A stretch of DNA of 47,826 bases, from assembly GCA_002394685.1 (NCBI GenBank), contig DGUP01000040.1, positions 1 to 47,826 on the forward strand, written 5' to 3'. A program made the position numbers and the translations under genes. This DNA comes from Treponema sp. UBA4307. Lineage in GTDB: Bacteria > Spirochaetota > Spirochaetia > Treponematales > Treponemataceae. Positions 15,415 through 23,270 of this stretch are shown here, piece after piece. Position 1 is the first letter of the stretch, and each line of letters starts with the position of its first letter. Under the pieces are notes generated by a model, which was not told the DNA's origin, searched no databases, and was given only the letters and a program-made list of their open reading frames with translations.

Positions 15415-16830
15415 ATGAAAAAATTTGTATATTTTCTTCCTCTTGCCCTTGCTGCTTTCAGCCTGGCTTCCTGCAAGACAAAAGCTCCGGAAAGTAAAGG
15501 CAACTGGAATCTTATCTGGAATGATGAATTCGACGGAAGTTCACTTGATTTAACAAAATGGTCATTTCAGACCGGTACAGGATCTCAGTACGGATTAACT
15601 GACTGGGGTAACGGAGAACTGGAATATTATACAGAAAAGAATGTTTCCCTAAAAAAAGGGAACCTTATAATTGAAGCAAGAAAAGAAACTGTAGACAATC
15701 ATCCTTACACTTCTTCAAGAATCAGAACAATGAAAGATGATGGAACAGTTCTTTTTGCACCAACCTTTGGACGCGTTGAAGCAAGAATCAAAGTTCCAGC
15801 AGGAGACGGTTTATGGCCTGCCTTCTGGCTTTTACCTGCAGATGACAAGTACGGAAGCTGGGCTGCTTCTGGTGAAATAGACATTATGGAAATTATGGGC
15901 CGTCTTCCAAATAGAGTTTACGGCACCCTTCACTACGGACAGCAGTGGCCTGGACAGAAATCCTCTGGTTCAATGTACAAGTTCCCTGATGAACAGAATG
16001 CAACTCAGTTCCATGAATACGCCCTTGAATGGGAACCAGGTGAAATGCGCTGGTATGTAGATGACAATCTCTTTTACAAAACCTCTTCCTGGTGGGGTAT
16101 GGGACCGGATGACAGTGAACCTTTCAAGTATCCGGCACCTTTTGACGTACCATTTTATATTGTCCTGAATCTTGCAGTGGGCGGACAGTTTGATGATTAC
16201 AGAATTCCTGAAGATTATCAGCTTCCGGCTCAAATGCTTGTAGATTATGTAAGAGTTTACGAAAAGAAAGACGGATATAATTTTGATGTTAAACGGCCTA
16301 CTCCTCCACAGGACACAAGCGCCTTTGAAAGTTACCGTAATAATGAAGGAAACTTCATTCTGGATTCAGGATTCACAAGTGCAAATCTAAGCGGAATGGA
16401 AAGCAACACAATGGATGTTTCATCTTCAGACTGGTATTTCCTGACTCTTTCAGATTTTGGAGGTCAGGCTAAGGCAAAAAAAGAAGATGACAGTTTCCAT
16501 ATTCAGATTGAAAAGGAAGGTGGTGAAGTTCATTCAGTTCAACTTTTACAGCATCTGGGTGTAGCAAAAGGATACACCTATCAGATTAAGTTCCAGGCAA
16601 AAGCAGCCGCTGACAGAAACATTACCGTTAAGTTAGGCGGCGACGATGACAACAAATGGGCTGTTTATTCATCCCAGTACATGCCTGAGTTGACAACTGA
16701 ATGGCAAACCTTCAAATATCGCTTCACAATGGAAGATGCAAGCGACCCGTCTGCCAGACTTGAATTCAATGTAGGTAAAAATCCGGCAGATGTTTGGATT
16801 AAGGATGTGCAAGTTATTTCTGTTGAATAA
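15415..16830 (+). CDS. GH16 endo-beta-glucanase lipoprotein (laminarinase type) with C-terminal carbohydrate-binding module
   Basis: A 471-residue lipoprotein (lipobox 'SLASC', Cys20; ATG 15415 after aagagg). Residues about 30-285 form a GH16 domain: 'WNLIWNDEFDGSSLDLTKW', 'GNGELEYYT', 'GDGLWPAFWLLP', and the catalytic 'GEIDIMEIMG' with Glu154, Asp156 and Glu159. The ExDxxE spacing is that of beta-1,3-glucanases (laminarinases), not of strict lichenases. Residues about 310-471 resemble a CBM4/9 jelly-roll ('FILDSGFTSANLSGMES', 'YTYQIKFQAKAAADRN', 'WQTFKYRFTME'), which would hold the enzyme on its polymer. It is transcribed alone between uvrC and a good terminator. Products could feed the importer at 2988-7683, but that link is inference. 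Confidence 0.92.
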   Translation: MKKFVYFLPLALAAFSLASCKTKAPESKGNWNLIWNDEFDGSSLDLTKWSFQTGTGSQYGLTDWGNGELEYYTEKNVSLKKGNLIIEARKETVDNHPYTSSRIRTMKDDGTVLFAPTFGRVEARIKVPAGDGLWPAFWLLPADDKYGSWAASGEIDIMEIMGRLPNRVYGTLHYGQQWPGQKSSGSMYKFPDEQNATQFHEYALEWEPGEMRWYVDDNLFYKTSSWWGMGPDDSEPFKYPAPFDVPFYIVLNLAVGGQFDDYRIPEDYQLPAQMLVDYVRVYEKKDGYNFDVKRPTPPQDTSAFESYRNNEGNFILDSGFTSANLSGMESNTMDVSSSDWYFLTLSDFGGQAKAKKEDDSFHIQIEKEGGEVHSVQLLQHLGVAKGYTYQIKFQAKAAADRNITVKLGGDDDNKWAVYSSQYMPELTTEWQTFKYRFTMEDASDPSARLEFNVGKNPADVWIKDVQVISVE

Positions 16831-16870
16831 TTCCTCCAACAGTGTAGCCTATGCAATTTAAAAAACGTTT

Positions 16871-16913
16871 TAGCCTTGGGAAAACTGCGACCTGTCCCAA
16901 GGCTATTTTTTTT
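16871..16913 (+). terminator. Rho-independent terminator after the GH16 gene
   Basis: A perfect 11-bp stem (tagccttggga / tcccaaggcta) with a 13-nt loop is followed by eight T. It lies between the convergent GH16 and CobW-family genes; the minus strand lacks a directly adjacent T-run. Confidence 0.92.
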
Positions 16914-16950
16914 GTGAAAAAGTTTACTGTAATAAATTTACAGACTGTTT

Positions 16951-18213
16951 CTAATCAGCAAGACACTTATCCAGTTCTGCAGAAATAGCTTTCTTGTCCA
17001 GATGCTGACCGATAATACAAAGTTTAATCATGCGGTCACCAACTTTTTCATCCCACTCTTCCTTAATCTGAGGATTGGCAGCAAGAATCTTTTTCTGTTC
17101 ACCGGCAGGAGCAGCTGCAATCCACTGTCCTGAATAGCCGGCCTGAATCTGACGTCCAGAAGTTTCAAATACCCAGGCCATTTCAGGTTCATCTGCAAAC
17201 CACATAAGTCCCTTACAGCGGATAATGCTCTTTGGCCAGTTGTTTGCATATTCATCCAGTTTCTGGCGGTCGAAAGGCTTTCTTCTATAATATATGAAAG
17301 TTCCGATTCCATATTCATCTTCACTTTCACCTTCGTGTCTGTGTTCATGGTGGTGATGATGGTGATGTTCGTGTTCGTCATCGTCATCATGATCGTGGTG
17401 GTGGTGCTCGTGCTCGTCATCGTCGTCATGATCGTGATGATGATGTTCGTGATCTTCTTCATGGTCATGGTGATGTTCATCTTCATCATCATCGTCATCA
17501 TCATCAATTTCATCTTCTTCAAGATGCTTACACCAGCCGGCAGAAGCATATACATTTTCGAAGTCAAAAGAGTTTGTTCCGATAATATCTTCTACAGGAA
17601 CATCTCCGTGAGAAGTTTCAATAATGTGTACGCCAGGATGAAGAGCTTCAATTACGGCCCTTACTTTCTTGAAATCTTCTTCAGAAACCAGGTCCTTCTT
17701 ATTGATGATCAGGGTTGAACAGAATTCAATCTGCTGAACTAAAAGAGATTCAATATCTTCTTCGCCCATGCTGTCCTTTTTAAGAAGACGGTCACCGCCG
17801 GCAAATTCGTCAACCAGACGGGCTGCATCAACAACTCCTACAACATTATCCAGTTTACCGTTTTTGATTGTTTCAAGAGTCTGAGCAATTGGCATTGGTT
17901 CACAAACACCAGATGCTTCAATCATAATATAATCAAATTTTCCTGTCTTAATCAGGTTTTCAATATTCTGTGCAAGATCTGATTTCAATGTGCAGCAGAT
18001 ACAACCATTTGTTAATGGAACGATGCTTGATGTATCTGTAATCTTTGCTCCGTCAGCAATAAGCTTAGCATCCACGTTAACTTCACCGATATCATTAACG
18101 ATAACGGCAACCTTGTAGCCCTTCTGATTTGAGAGGACCTTATTCATAAGAGTAGTCTTACCAGCTCCAAGATATCCACAAAGGAGCGTAATTGGTGTTA
18201 ATTTCTTTGCCAT
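16951..18213 (-). CDS. CobW/COG0523-family GTPase with long His/Asp metal-binding tract (putative zinc metallochaperone)
   Basis: A 420-residue cytoplasmic G3E GTPase. P-loop 'GYLGAGKT' is at 13-20, the invariant metal motif 'CICC' at 71-74, 'IEASGVCEP' at about 99-106, and guanine motif 'NKKD' at 171-174. The CobW C-terminal domain ('GTFIYYRRKPFDRQKL', 'RCKGLMWFA') starts near 303. Between the domains, residues 232-300 are almost purely D, E and H, with a repeating 'HEHHHHDHDDDDE' unit. This is the layout of ZNG1/YeiR/YjiA-type zinc chaperones rather than cobalamin CobW, and no cobalamin genes are nearby. Start ATG 18213 has SD aggcagg. Zinc is the likely metal, but nickel or others are not excluded. 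Confidence 0.9.
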   Translation of the reverse strand: MAKKLTPITLLCGYLGAGKTTLMNKVLSNQKGYKVAVIVNDIGEVNVDAKLIADGAKITDTSSIVPLTNGCICCTLKSDLAQNIENLIKTGKFDYIMIEASGVCEPMPIAQTLETIKNGKLDNVVGVVDAARLVDEFAGGDRLLKKDSMGEEDIESLLVQQIEFCSTLIINKKDLVSEEDFKKVRAVIEALHPGVHIIETSHGDVPVEDIIGTNSFDFENVYASAGWCKHLEEDEIDDDDDDDEDEHHHDHEEDHEHHHHDHDDDDEHEHHHHDHDDDDEHEHHHHHHHEHRHEGESEDEYGIGTFIYYRRKPFDRQKLDEYANNWPKSIIRCKGLMWFADEPEMAWVFETSGRQIQAGYSGQWIAAAPAGEQKKILAANPQIKEEWDEKVGDRMIKLCIIGQHLDKKAISAELDKCLAD

Positions 18214-18245
18214 TTTCCTGCCTCTAAAAAAATTTTAACGATATT

Positions 18246-18274
18246 AATATAATAAGAAAACAATAAATCGTAAA
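18246..18274 (-). promoter_or_regulatory. Possible promoter of the metallochaperone gene
   Basis: On the minus strand TTTACG (18274-18269), a 17-nt spacer and TATATT (18251-18246) lie 32 nt before the ATG. The -35 is weak. The AT-rich palindrome atattaatat (18241-18250) overlaps the -10, but it is not a recognisable Zur box. Confidence 0.35.
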
Positions 18275-18357
18275 CACTTACTTTTAAGCTATAAGGGCTG
18301 AATCTTATAAACATGTTGTAATATCTGGCGCTTTTTTATATAATTTTGTTATAAGAA

Positions 18358-18483
18358 ATGGAAGAGAGTAAAACTATGAAAATACCGAATAAGAATACTC
18401 ATATGCTTTTCTGGACTCATGTTTTGTCTACTTCGCTTACAGAAAAAATAACAGAAAACAATCCTTACTCTAAGACTCCCTAG
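18358..18483 (+). CDS. Possible small ORF (35 or 41 residues)
   Basis: ATG 18376 is preceded by ggaagagag, and a second in-frame ATG lies at 18358. The frame ends at TAG 18481. The product is polar with no signal peptide or recognisable motif. Its size is compatible with chance, and nothing but the ribosome-site-like sequence supports it. It could also be a decayed gene fragment. Confidence 0.2.
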   Translation: MEESKTMKIPNKNTHMLFWTHVLSTSLTEKITENNPYSKTP

Positions 18484-18588
18484 TATTTCCAGACCGTAAT
18501 AAAAAATTAATCTTCCTCACAAAAAAAGGCTCGGTTTTCCTTTAAAAAGCGCAAATTATTTTCAAAAAAAACTTAAGGTGGAAATATT

Positions 18589-19641
18589 ATGAAGAGAGTA
18601 TATATTTTACAATATATAAAGTCATTATTATTACCTGCAATACTTCTATTGTATACAAACTGCACATTTACCCCCTGGGGAGTAGATTTAGTTCAGAATG
18701 TTTCCCAATCAATTTCGGGCACTCCGGTAAACTCCTATTCACCAAGAACAGAAAAATATGACGGCATAGACCAGAAAAGCGGTTTCTACAAAAAGACTCA
18801 GGTTCCTTATGCAGTAAAAGGAGATTCCTTTTATCTGCCCAATTCATTTCTGGACATTTATTACTGCACGGATGATCCTGAAACAGCTGCTGCATCCCCT
18901 ACCCTCTTTTTCGTTCATGGAGGCTGCTTCTGGTGGGGAGACAATACAACTGGAAATCCAATAATCAGAAAAGACCTTTATCCTTACGTGCAGGCAATTA
19001 TTGCAAAAGGTTTTAACATGATTATTTTTGATTATGCCGTAAGTCCCCAGTATATTTTTCCTTCGGCCTTAAAGCAGATGAACCAGGCCCTTCAGTTCTT
19101 AAAGGATAATGAGGATACTTACAAAATTTCCCTGGATAATTTAATAATCGGTGGAAATTCAGCAGGGGCAGTTATTTCCTCACAGTACATTACCGCTGTC
19201 TGTAGTCCGGCCTATATGAAAGCTGCCGGTTTACCAGCCATGTCCCTTTCTCCGGAACAGATAAAATGTGCCTATATAGATGACGGCTTCTGGGACTGGG
19301 TAAGCATGGATATTGGTACCCAATATGTTGCCGGCAACTACATGAACAGAACAATCTATCTTGGAGCAAAAAAAGCCCGTGTTTACAACTGTGTAAGCTA
19401 CATTAAAAATAATTATCCTCCAACCTGCCTTGTTGCAGCAAGTTTTCCTGCACAGCACGTTTACTTCCAGAAAAAACTGAAACAGGAAAATGTAGACTGC
19501 CTGCTCATAAATCCAAACTGGACGAGACATGCAAATGTAGAACACTGCTATTTAATCAGGGGAGTTACAGGAAAAGATAAAAACATTCTTAAAGAGTTTA
19601 ATCAGCTGATAAATTTCATGAAGCAAAATACTTCTGAATAA
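18589..19641 (+). CDS. Alpha/beta-hydrolase lipoprotein A (HSL/esterase type)
   Basis: A 350-residue lipoprotein (Cys25 in 'LLLYTNC'; SD aaggtgg). The oxyanion motif 'FFVHGGCFWWGD' is at about 107-118 and the nucleophile elbow 'IGGNSAGAV' has Ser191, as in hormone-sensitive-lipase-like esterases. The probable catalytic His is His319 in 'ANVEHCY'. The Asp just before it in the paralogue at 20395 ('NEDRDANEPHCY') is absent here ('NWTRHANVEHCY'), so the acid must come from elsewhere or activity is reduced. A small envelope protein and the paralogue follow. A substrate such as acetylated or feruloylated glycan is plausible for a gut spirochete, but not evident. Confidence 0.8.
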   Translation: MKRVYILQYIKSLLLPAILLLYTNCTFTPWGVDLVQNVSQSISGTPVNSYSPRTEKYDGIDQKSGFYKKTQVPYAVKGDSFYLPNSFLDIYYCTDDPETAAASPTLFFVHGGCFWWGDNTTGNPIIRKDLYPYVQAIIAKGFNMIIFDYAVSPQYIFPSALKQMNQALQFLKDNEDTYKISLDNLIIGGNSAGAVISSQYITAVCSPAYMKAAGLPAMSLSPEQIKCAYIDDGFWDWVSMDIGTQYVAGNYMNRTIYLGAKKARVYNCVSYIKNNYPPTCLVAASFPAQHVYFQKKLKQENVDCLLINPNWTRHANVEHCYLIRGVTGKDKNILKEFNQLINFMKQNTSE

Positions 19642-19775
19642 AAAAAATATGGAAAAATTGAAAGACTCAGTCAAAGTCTTCCACAAAAAAGTTTAAAGGA
19701 TTATATTATGGGTATCCCGAAAACTGAATTTTTTTTTCAGGTTCCCTTTTATTAATTCTACAGGGAGTTTTTAAA

Positions 19776-20393
19776 TTGAAAAAAAATATTCCGGCCTTTT
19801 TGCTGACCGCTTTATTATTAAGTACAACATTCTCACTCTACGCTCAGGAAACTGAGGTTCCTTCAGAAAAATCCAGTCAGGAAAAAAAGGATGAAGTTCA
19901 GAATGGAGAATCTCAGGATGAAGAATCTCAATCGGAAGTTCTTTCTCCAAAAAAAGAAAACTTCTGGGAACCGGGAATTAAAATCAACCTGGACTCTGCA
20001 AACCTGCGACTGGGGGAAGACCCTGCACTTGCCCACGGATATTATCTTACACTGGGCTATTCACAGTTTTTCCCAAATGATTTTATTTTCAGATGGAATA
20101 TTGGATTCGGCTACTCTACCTACGCAGGATATCCGGGATTTTTAACAGCCACAGTCAGTACCGGTGCCCATATTGTGGAGTGGAAAAATATTCAGCTAAA
20201 CGCCCTCTTTTCAATTGACTTTCAGACTTACTGCTATAAAATTCCTTTCTGGGGATTCGGACCTGATTTGTATGCACAGTATCCCATTAACGACAGATTT
20301 TTGATTTTTGCAGACCTGGGAATCAGATACGATTTTTCTTTCAAATCATTCTGGCTGGCAACATCTGCAGGGCTTTCAATCAGAGGAGATTAA
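19776..20393 (+). CDS. Secreted small envelope protein (possible beta-barrel), TTG start
   Basis: A 205-residue protein. The start is TTG 19776, behind agggag, giving 'MKKNIPAFLLTALLLSTTFSLYAQ', a clean signal peptide. Residues about 25-65 are a charged linker rich in E, S and Q. The rest alternates aromatic and polar residues ('GYYLTLGYSQFFPNDFIFRWNIGFGYSTY', 'FLIFADLGIRYDFSF') and ends in an antiparallel-strand pattern, consistent with a small outer-membrane barrel. I know no family for it. Only one base separates it from the next gene's start, so the two are co-translated. Confidence 0.7.
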   Translation: MKKNIPAFLLTALLLSTTFSLYAQETEVPSEKSSQEKKDEVQNGESQDEESQSEVLSPKKENFWEPGIKINLDSANLRLGEDPALAHGYYLTLGYSQFFPNDFIFRWNIGFGYSTYAGYPGFLTATVSTGAHIVEWKNIQLNALFSIDFQTYCYKIPFWGFGPDLYAQYPINDRFLIFADLGIRYDFSFKSFWLATSAGLSIRGD

Positions 20394-20394
20394 T

Positions 20395-21450
20395 TTGAGA
20401 TTTAAGTTCAGAAGATTTTTACAACTGTTTCTTTTTTCTACACTTCTCATCACAGTAAATTCCTGCACCTTTACCAATATTGAAGTCTGGCTTTTTCAGG
20501 ATTTTGCCCGCTACTATACAGGAAGACCCATCAATTCCTACAATCCCAAATTTCCACCTTCAGAAGGAGTAAATGCTGAAGGAAAATATGCAATTCATCA
20601 GATTAACTACGGAGAAAACAATTCTCCATATTATCCCAATTCCTACATGGATATTTTTTACAGTACGGAAAATCCCGCAGATGCTTCTGACAAAAGTACA
20701 ATCATTTTTATTCACGGAGGCTGTTTCTGGTGGGGCGATACAACTACCGGAAATCCTATAGATCATTCTAATTTTTACAATTACATTATGGCCCTCACAG
20801 ATGCAGGCTTTAATGTGGTGATGATTGATTACGCTCTCAGCCCACAGTATCTTTTTCCTACACCAATCATTCAGGTAAATCAGGCAATCGATTTTCTTCT
20901 TACTGAAGACCAGGATGGACACACTACCGCAGAAAAGTACAACCTTAATATGGAATCAGTAATTCTGGGGGGCAATTCTGCAGGAGCGGTTATCTGTTCT
21001 CAATATGTTGCCAGCCTTACAAATTCAAAATACAGAAACAGTTTAAATCTGAAGGAAGGAAAATTTTCTACCGAAAACCTTAAGGCCGTAATTCTTGATG
21101 ACGGCTTCTGGGACTGGAACAATATGAATTCCGCCGTAAAAGTAGTGGTTGGTAATTATATGAACAAAACCCTCTACCTGGGATCAAAAACTGTTTACAA
21201 ATATGATGTTACAAATCATCTTACAGAATACTATCCTCCAACAGTAATGTCAGTTTCAACCTTTACCTACGATGGAAAAAGATTGAACAGCAAACTGAAA
21301 TCCCTGGGAGTAGAAACCCTCTGCATAAAACCAAACGAAGACAGAGATGCAAATGAACCTCACTGTTATATGATTAAAAAAATTGGAAAGGATAAGGAAG
21401 TCAAAAAAGAATTTGATTCCATGATTGCATTCCTAAAAGAGCAGTTATAA
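20395..21450 (+). CDS. Alpha/beta-hydrolase lipoprotein B, TTG start (paralogue of 18589)
   Basis: A 351-residue protein. TTG 20395 follows agaggag (20382-20388) by 6 nt and yields a lipoprotein signal ending 'ITVNSC'; a longer frame from ATG 20308 would overlap the previous gene by 86 bases and is unlikely. It shares 'IFIHGGCFWWGDTTTGNPI', 'MIDYALSPQYLFP', 'LGGNSAGAVICSQY', 'ILDDGFWDWN' and 'GNYMNKTLYLGSK' with hydrolase A. It retains an Asp before the catalytic His ('DANEPHCY'), so it is probably the active copy. The two hydrolases and the protein between them look like one unit that arose by duplication. Confidence 0.8.
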   Translation: MRFKFRRFLQLFLFSTLLITVNSCTFTNIEVWLFQDFARYYTGRPINSYNPKFPPSEGVNAEGKYAIHQINYGENNSPYYPNSYMDIFYSTENPADASDKSTIIFIHGGCFWWGDTTTGNPIDHSNFYNYIMALTDAGFNVVMIDYALSPQYLFPTPIIQVNQAIDFLLTEDQDGHTTAEKYNLNMESVILGGNSAGAVICSQYVASLTNSKYRNSLNLKEGKFSTENLKAVILDDGFWDWNNMNSAVKVVVGNYMNKTLYLGSKTVYKYDVTNHLTEYYPPTVMSVSTFTYDGKRLNSKLKSLGVETLCIKPNEDRDANEPHCYMIKKIGKDKEVKKEFDSMIAFLKEQL

Positions 21451-21503
21451 TTATACAGACTGTAGAATAAAAGCAAAATTCTCTTTATACTCTCACATTA
21501 TGC

Positions 21504-21660
21504 CTGCCTTAATATGGCAGAACTTTATTAGGAGGCATGACCGCTAACGCGGAGTTTTTAAAGGAGGCATGAAAAAAGTACTTCCCTGTACTTTTTTCAT
21601 GGGCACTTTTGCCGTTGGCAAAACTGCGTTCTCGTGCCTCCTGCACGACCGCTAACGCGG
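21504..21660. repeat. Cluster of six short perfect hairpins with a direct repeat
   Basis: Successive inverted repeats are ctgcc/ggcag (21504-21520), ccgc/gcgg (21541-21552), a 14-bp stem catgaaaaaagtac/gtacttttttcatg (21568-21601), ttttgcc/ggcaaaa (21607-21623), tcgtgc/gcacga (21632-21648) and again ccgc/gcgg (21649-21660). The 28-base sequence starting gaccgctaacgcgg occurs at 21539 and 21647 with two mismatches, and aggaggcatga occurs twice (about 21530 and 21562). It lies between hydrolase B and the next lipoprotein and may terminate, attenuate or be a decayed repeat element. Confidence 0.75.
21569..21655 (+). CDS. Possible 28-residue ORF inside the hairpin cluster
   Basis: ATG 21569 has a perfect SD (aaaggaggc), and its ATGA overlaps the stop of an 11-codon ORF starting at 21537 with its own SD. 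The coding sequence is entirely made of hairpins, so the frame may be incidental to the repeat element. The reading could be a leader peptide affecting the downstream lipoprotein; there is no homology I recognise. Confidence 0.25.
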   Translation: MKKVLPCTFFMGTFAVGKTAFSCLLHDR

Positions 21661-21680
21661 GTTTTTTAAAGGAGTATTAT

Positions 21681-22532
21681 ATGAAATCATTACAGAAATT
21701 TTTTATTGGAGCTGCAGCAGGCACTCTTCTTTTATCCTTTATTTCCTGTTCACAAATGGATAATTTTAATGGAAGATGGATTGCCGGTACTCAGGACTAT
21801 TCAATTCAATTCAACTCATCAAAAAAGACAATCGCTTTAACACAGGGAGACCAGACATCAAACGGAACTTATGAGATTACTAAATGGAATTCAATGCTTG
21901 TAACTCTGGATCACTATGAATATATGGGTCAGGATGAAACTTCAACCTGGGCAGACAGAACAGACACTTTTATGTTCGACATGAAGAAGGATGCAGACGG
22001 CAACCTGATTATTGCAAATTTTGCTGATACACGCCTTTACTTTACTGCAGAAACTCCTTCAAAAGAATATGATGGAGTTTATAAATTTACAGACGAATAT
22101 GAAGAATTGACCCTTACCCTTAATAAAGCAGAAGGAACATTCTCTTTTGTTGAGAAACTCACAGAAGCAATGATGCAGGGAGCTGCAGAAGGTATGGTTC
22201 CTACAGAAGACGGTACAATTCAGGTTATTTCAGGAAAGTACCGCACTGAAGAAGAAGAACTGCTTTCAATGTATACAAGTTTCAACGGCATGGAAATTAC
22301 CCAGGATCTGGATTACACTTTCTCAGATGATAAAAAAATGGTTACTATTGGCGGCGTAAATTTCTTTAAGGATGATGGCAAGACTCCAAAGGCAACTGTT
22401 ACAAGCCCTGATGCAGAAGGTCCACAATTTGATGAAGCTTACCTGCAGGAACTTTTGCAGCAGTCAGCTGAAATCAATGGTGATGCAGATACTTCCACAA
22501 CAGATACTGTTGAAGTAATTCCAGAAGAGTAA
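21681..22532 (+). CDS. Lipoprotein of unknown function, two-half beta-rich (lipocalin-like) layout
   Basis: A 283-residue protein starting at ATG 21681 (aaaggag). The lipobox is 'LSFISC'. The mature part begins 'FNGRWIAGTQDYSIQFNSS', a G-x-W opening typical of small lipocalin-like or META-like beta domains. A second similar half begins at 'YDGVYKFTDEYEELTLTLNKAEG'. It ends in an acidic, threonine-rich tail. It resembles the next gene in order of motifs ('GKYRTEEEELL' against 'GSYRTEPVMNL'; 'GGVNFFKDD' against 'DGERFFKK'), so the two are paralogues. No function can be assigned. Confidence 0.75.
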   Translation: MKSLQKFFIGAAAGTLLLSFISCSQMDNFNGRWIAGTQDYSIQFNSSKKTIALTQGDQTSNGTYEITKWNSMLVTLDHYEYMGQDETSTWADRTDTFMFDMKKDADGNLIIANFADTRLYFTAETPSKEYDGVYKFTDEYEELTLTLNKAEGTFSFVEKLTEAMMQGAAEGMVPTEDGTIQVISGKYRTEEEELLSMYTSFNGMEITQDLDYTFSDDKKMVTIGGVNFFKDDGKTPKATVTSPDAEGPQFDEAYLQELLQQSAEINGDADTSTTDTVEVIPEE

Positions 22533-22558
22533 TTCTCTATTTCTTTAAGGTAAATCTG

Positions 22559-23248
22559 ATGAAAATAAAGAAACTTCTTTCAAGTATTGCTGCAGGCATT
22601 ATTTTAACAGCAGGATTTTTCTCCCTTACAAGTTGTACTAAAAAAGACAATTCTCCTCTTGCAGGAAGCTGGGTAAACAATACAGGAACAAAAATTACTT
22701 TCAGGCCATCTACTTCCCAAGCATTCTTTGAAGATAAAGCAGGAAAAAAGACCTTAAACTATTTAATCAGAAAGGAATACAAATTTAAGGTTTATGTAAA
22801 CAGAATGCTTCAGTTCGGAATGGATATGGGAAATGAATATGCAGGTGAAGAACTTACCTTTGGAACCCTGTATATGAATTCTGACTTGAGCCTCCGCTAC
22901 ACTATGAGCGAAGGAACCTTCATTCTTTCTGGCGGCCAGGGAAAAACTGTAGAAGAACTGGATGGAAAATGGTCTACCACGGAAGCTACAGGTCTTTTTG
23001 CAAAAATGGAACTGGACCTTTCAAAAGCAACTGGAGAATATACTCTTACAGGTTACTTTGACCAGGATCAGATGATGGGTGAAGACGGAGTTGTTCTGCA
23101 AATGACCGGCAGTTACAGAACCGAACCTGTCATGAATCTGGTTTTCTATGAGCAGGCTTCAGATTCTGCTTCTGAAAAAGGAATCGAATTCCAGCAGGTG
23201 GACAATAATCTCATTCTGCTGGATGGTGAAAGATTTTTCAAAAAATAA
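22559..23248 (+). CDS. Lipoprotein of unknown function, paralogue of the preceding gene
   Basis: A 229-residue protein with lipobox 'SLTSC'. 'LAGSWVNNTGTKITFRPS' opens the first half and 'LDGKWSTTEATGLFAKMELDLSKATGEYTL' the second. It ends 'DGERFFKK', without the acidic tail of its neighbour. The upstream sequence has only a weak SD (taaggtaaa). The 26-nt gap from the previous gene indicates co-transcription. It converges on the NagZ-like gene with 22 bases between, and I see no terminator there. Confidence 0.75.
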   Translation: MKIKKLLSSIAAGIILTAGFFSLTSCTKKDNSPLAGSWVNNTGTKITFRPSTSQAFFEDKAGKKTLNYLIRKEYKFKVYVNRMLQFGMDMGNEYAGEELTFGTLYMNSDLSLRYTMSEGTFILSGGQGKTVEELDGKWSTTEATGLFAKMELDLSKATGEYTLTGYFDQDQMMGEDGVVLQMTGSYRTEPVMNLVFYEQASDSASEKGIEFQQVDNNLILLDGERFFKK

Positions 23249-23270
23249 AACTTCTTTCCGGTCAGGCCTT

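Larger units (their letters stand above)
18214..18588. other. 375-base divergent intergenic region
   Basis: It holds the probable minus-strand promoter of the metallochaperone gene, a possible 35-41-codon ORF at 18358-18483 (+), and AT-rich sequence before the hydrolase gene with aaggtgg at about 18573. I see no RNA gene or clear terminator. Confidence 0.5.

Noticed and set aside
17335..17718. Plus-strand frame rich in Val/Met opposite the His tract
   Set aside because: It is the antisense of the His/Asp codons and has no SD or domain.
16951..18213. Cobalamin biosynthesis CobW
   Set aside because: No cobalamin genes or riboswitch are nearby, and the His tract plus CICC motif fit zinc-chaperone members of COG0523 better.
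19708..19755. 15-codon ORF with aaagga before it, ahead of the TTG-start envelope gene
   Set aside because: Too short to support, ends in a poly-T hairpin-like stretch and has no leader-peptide signature.
21504..21660. CRISPR array
   Set aside because: There are only two copies of the direct repeat, and the intervening sequence is itself palindromic, not a set of spacers.
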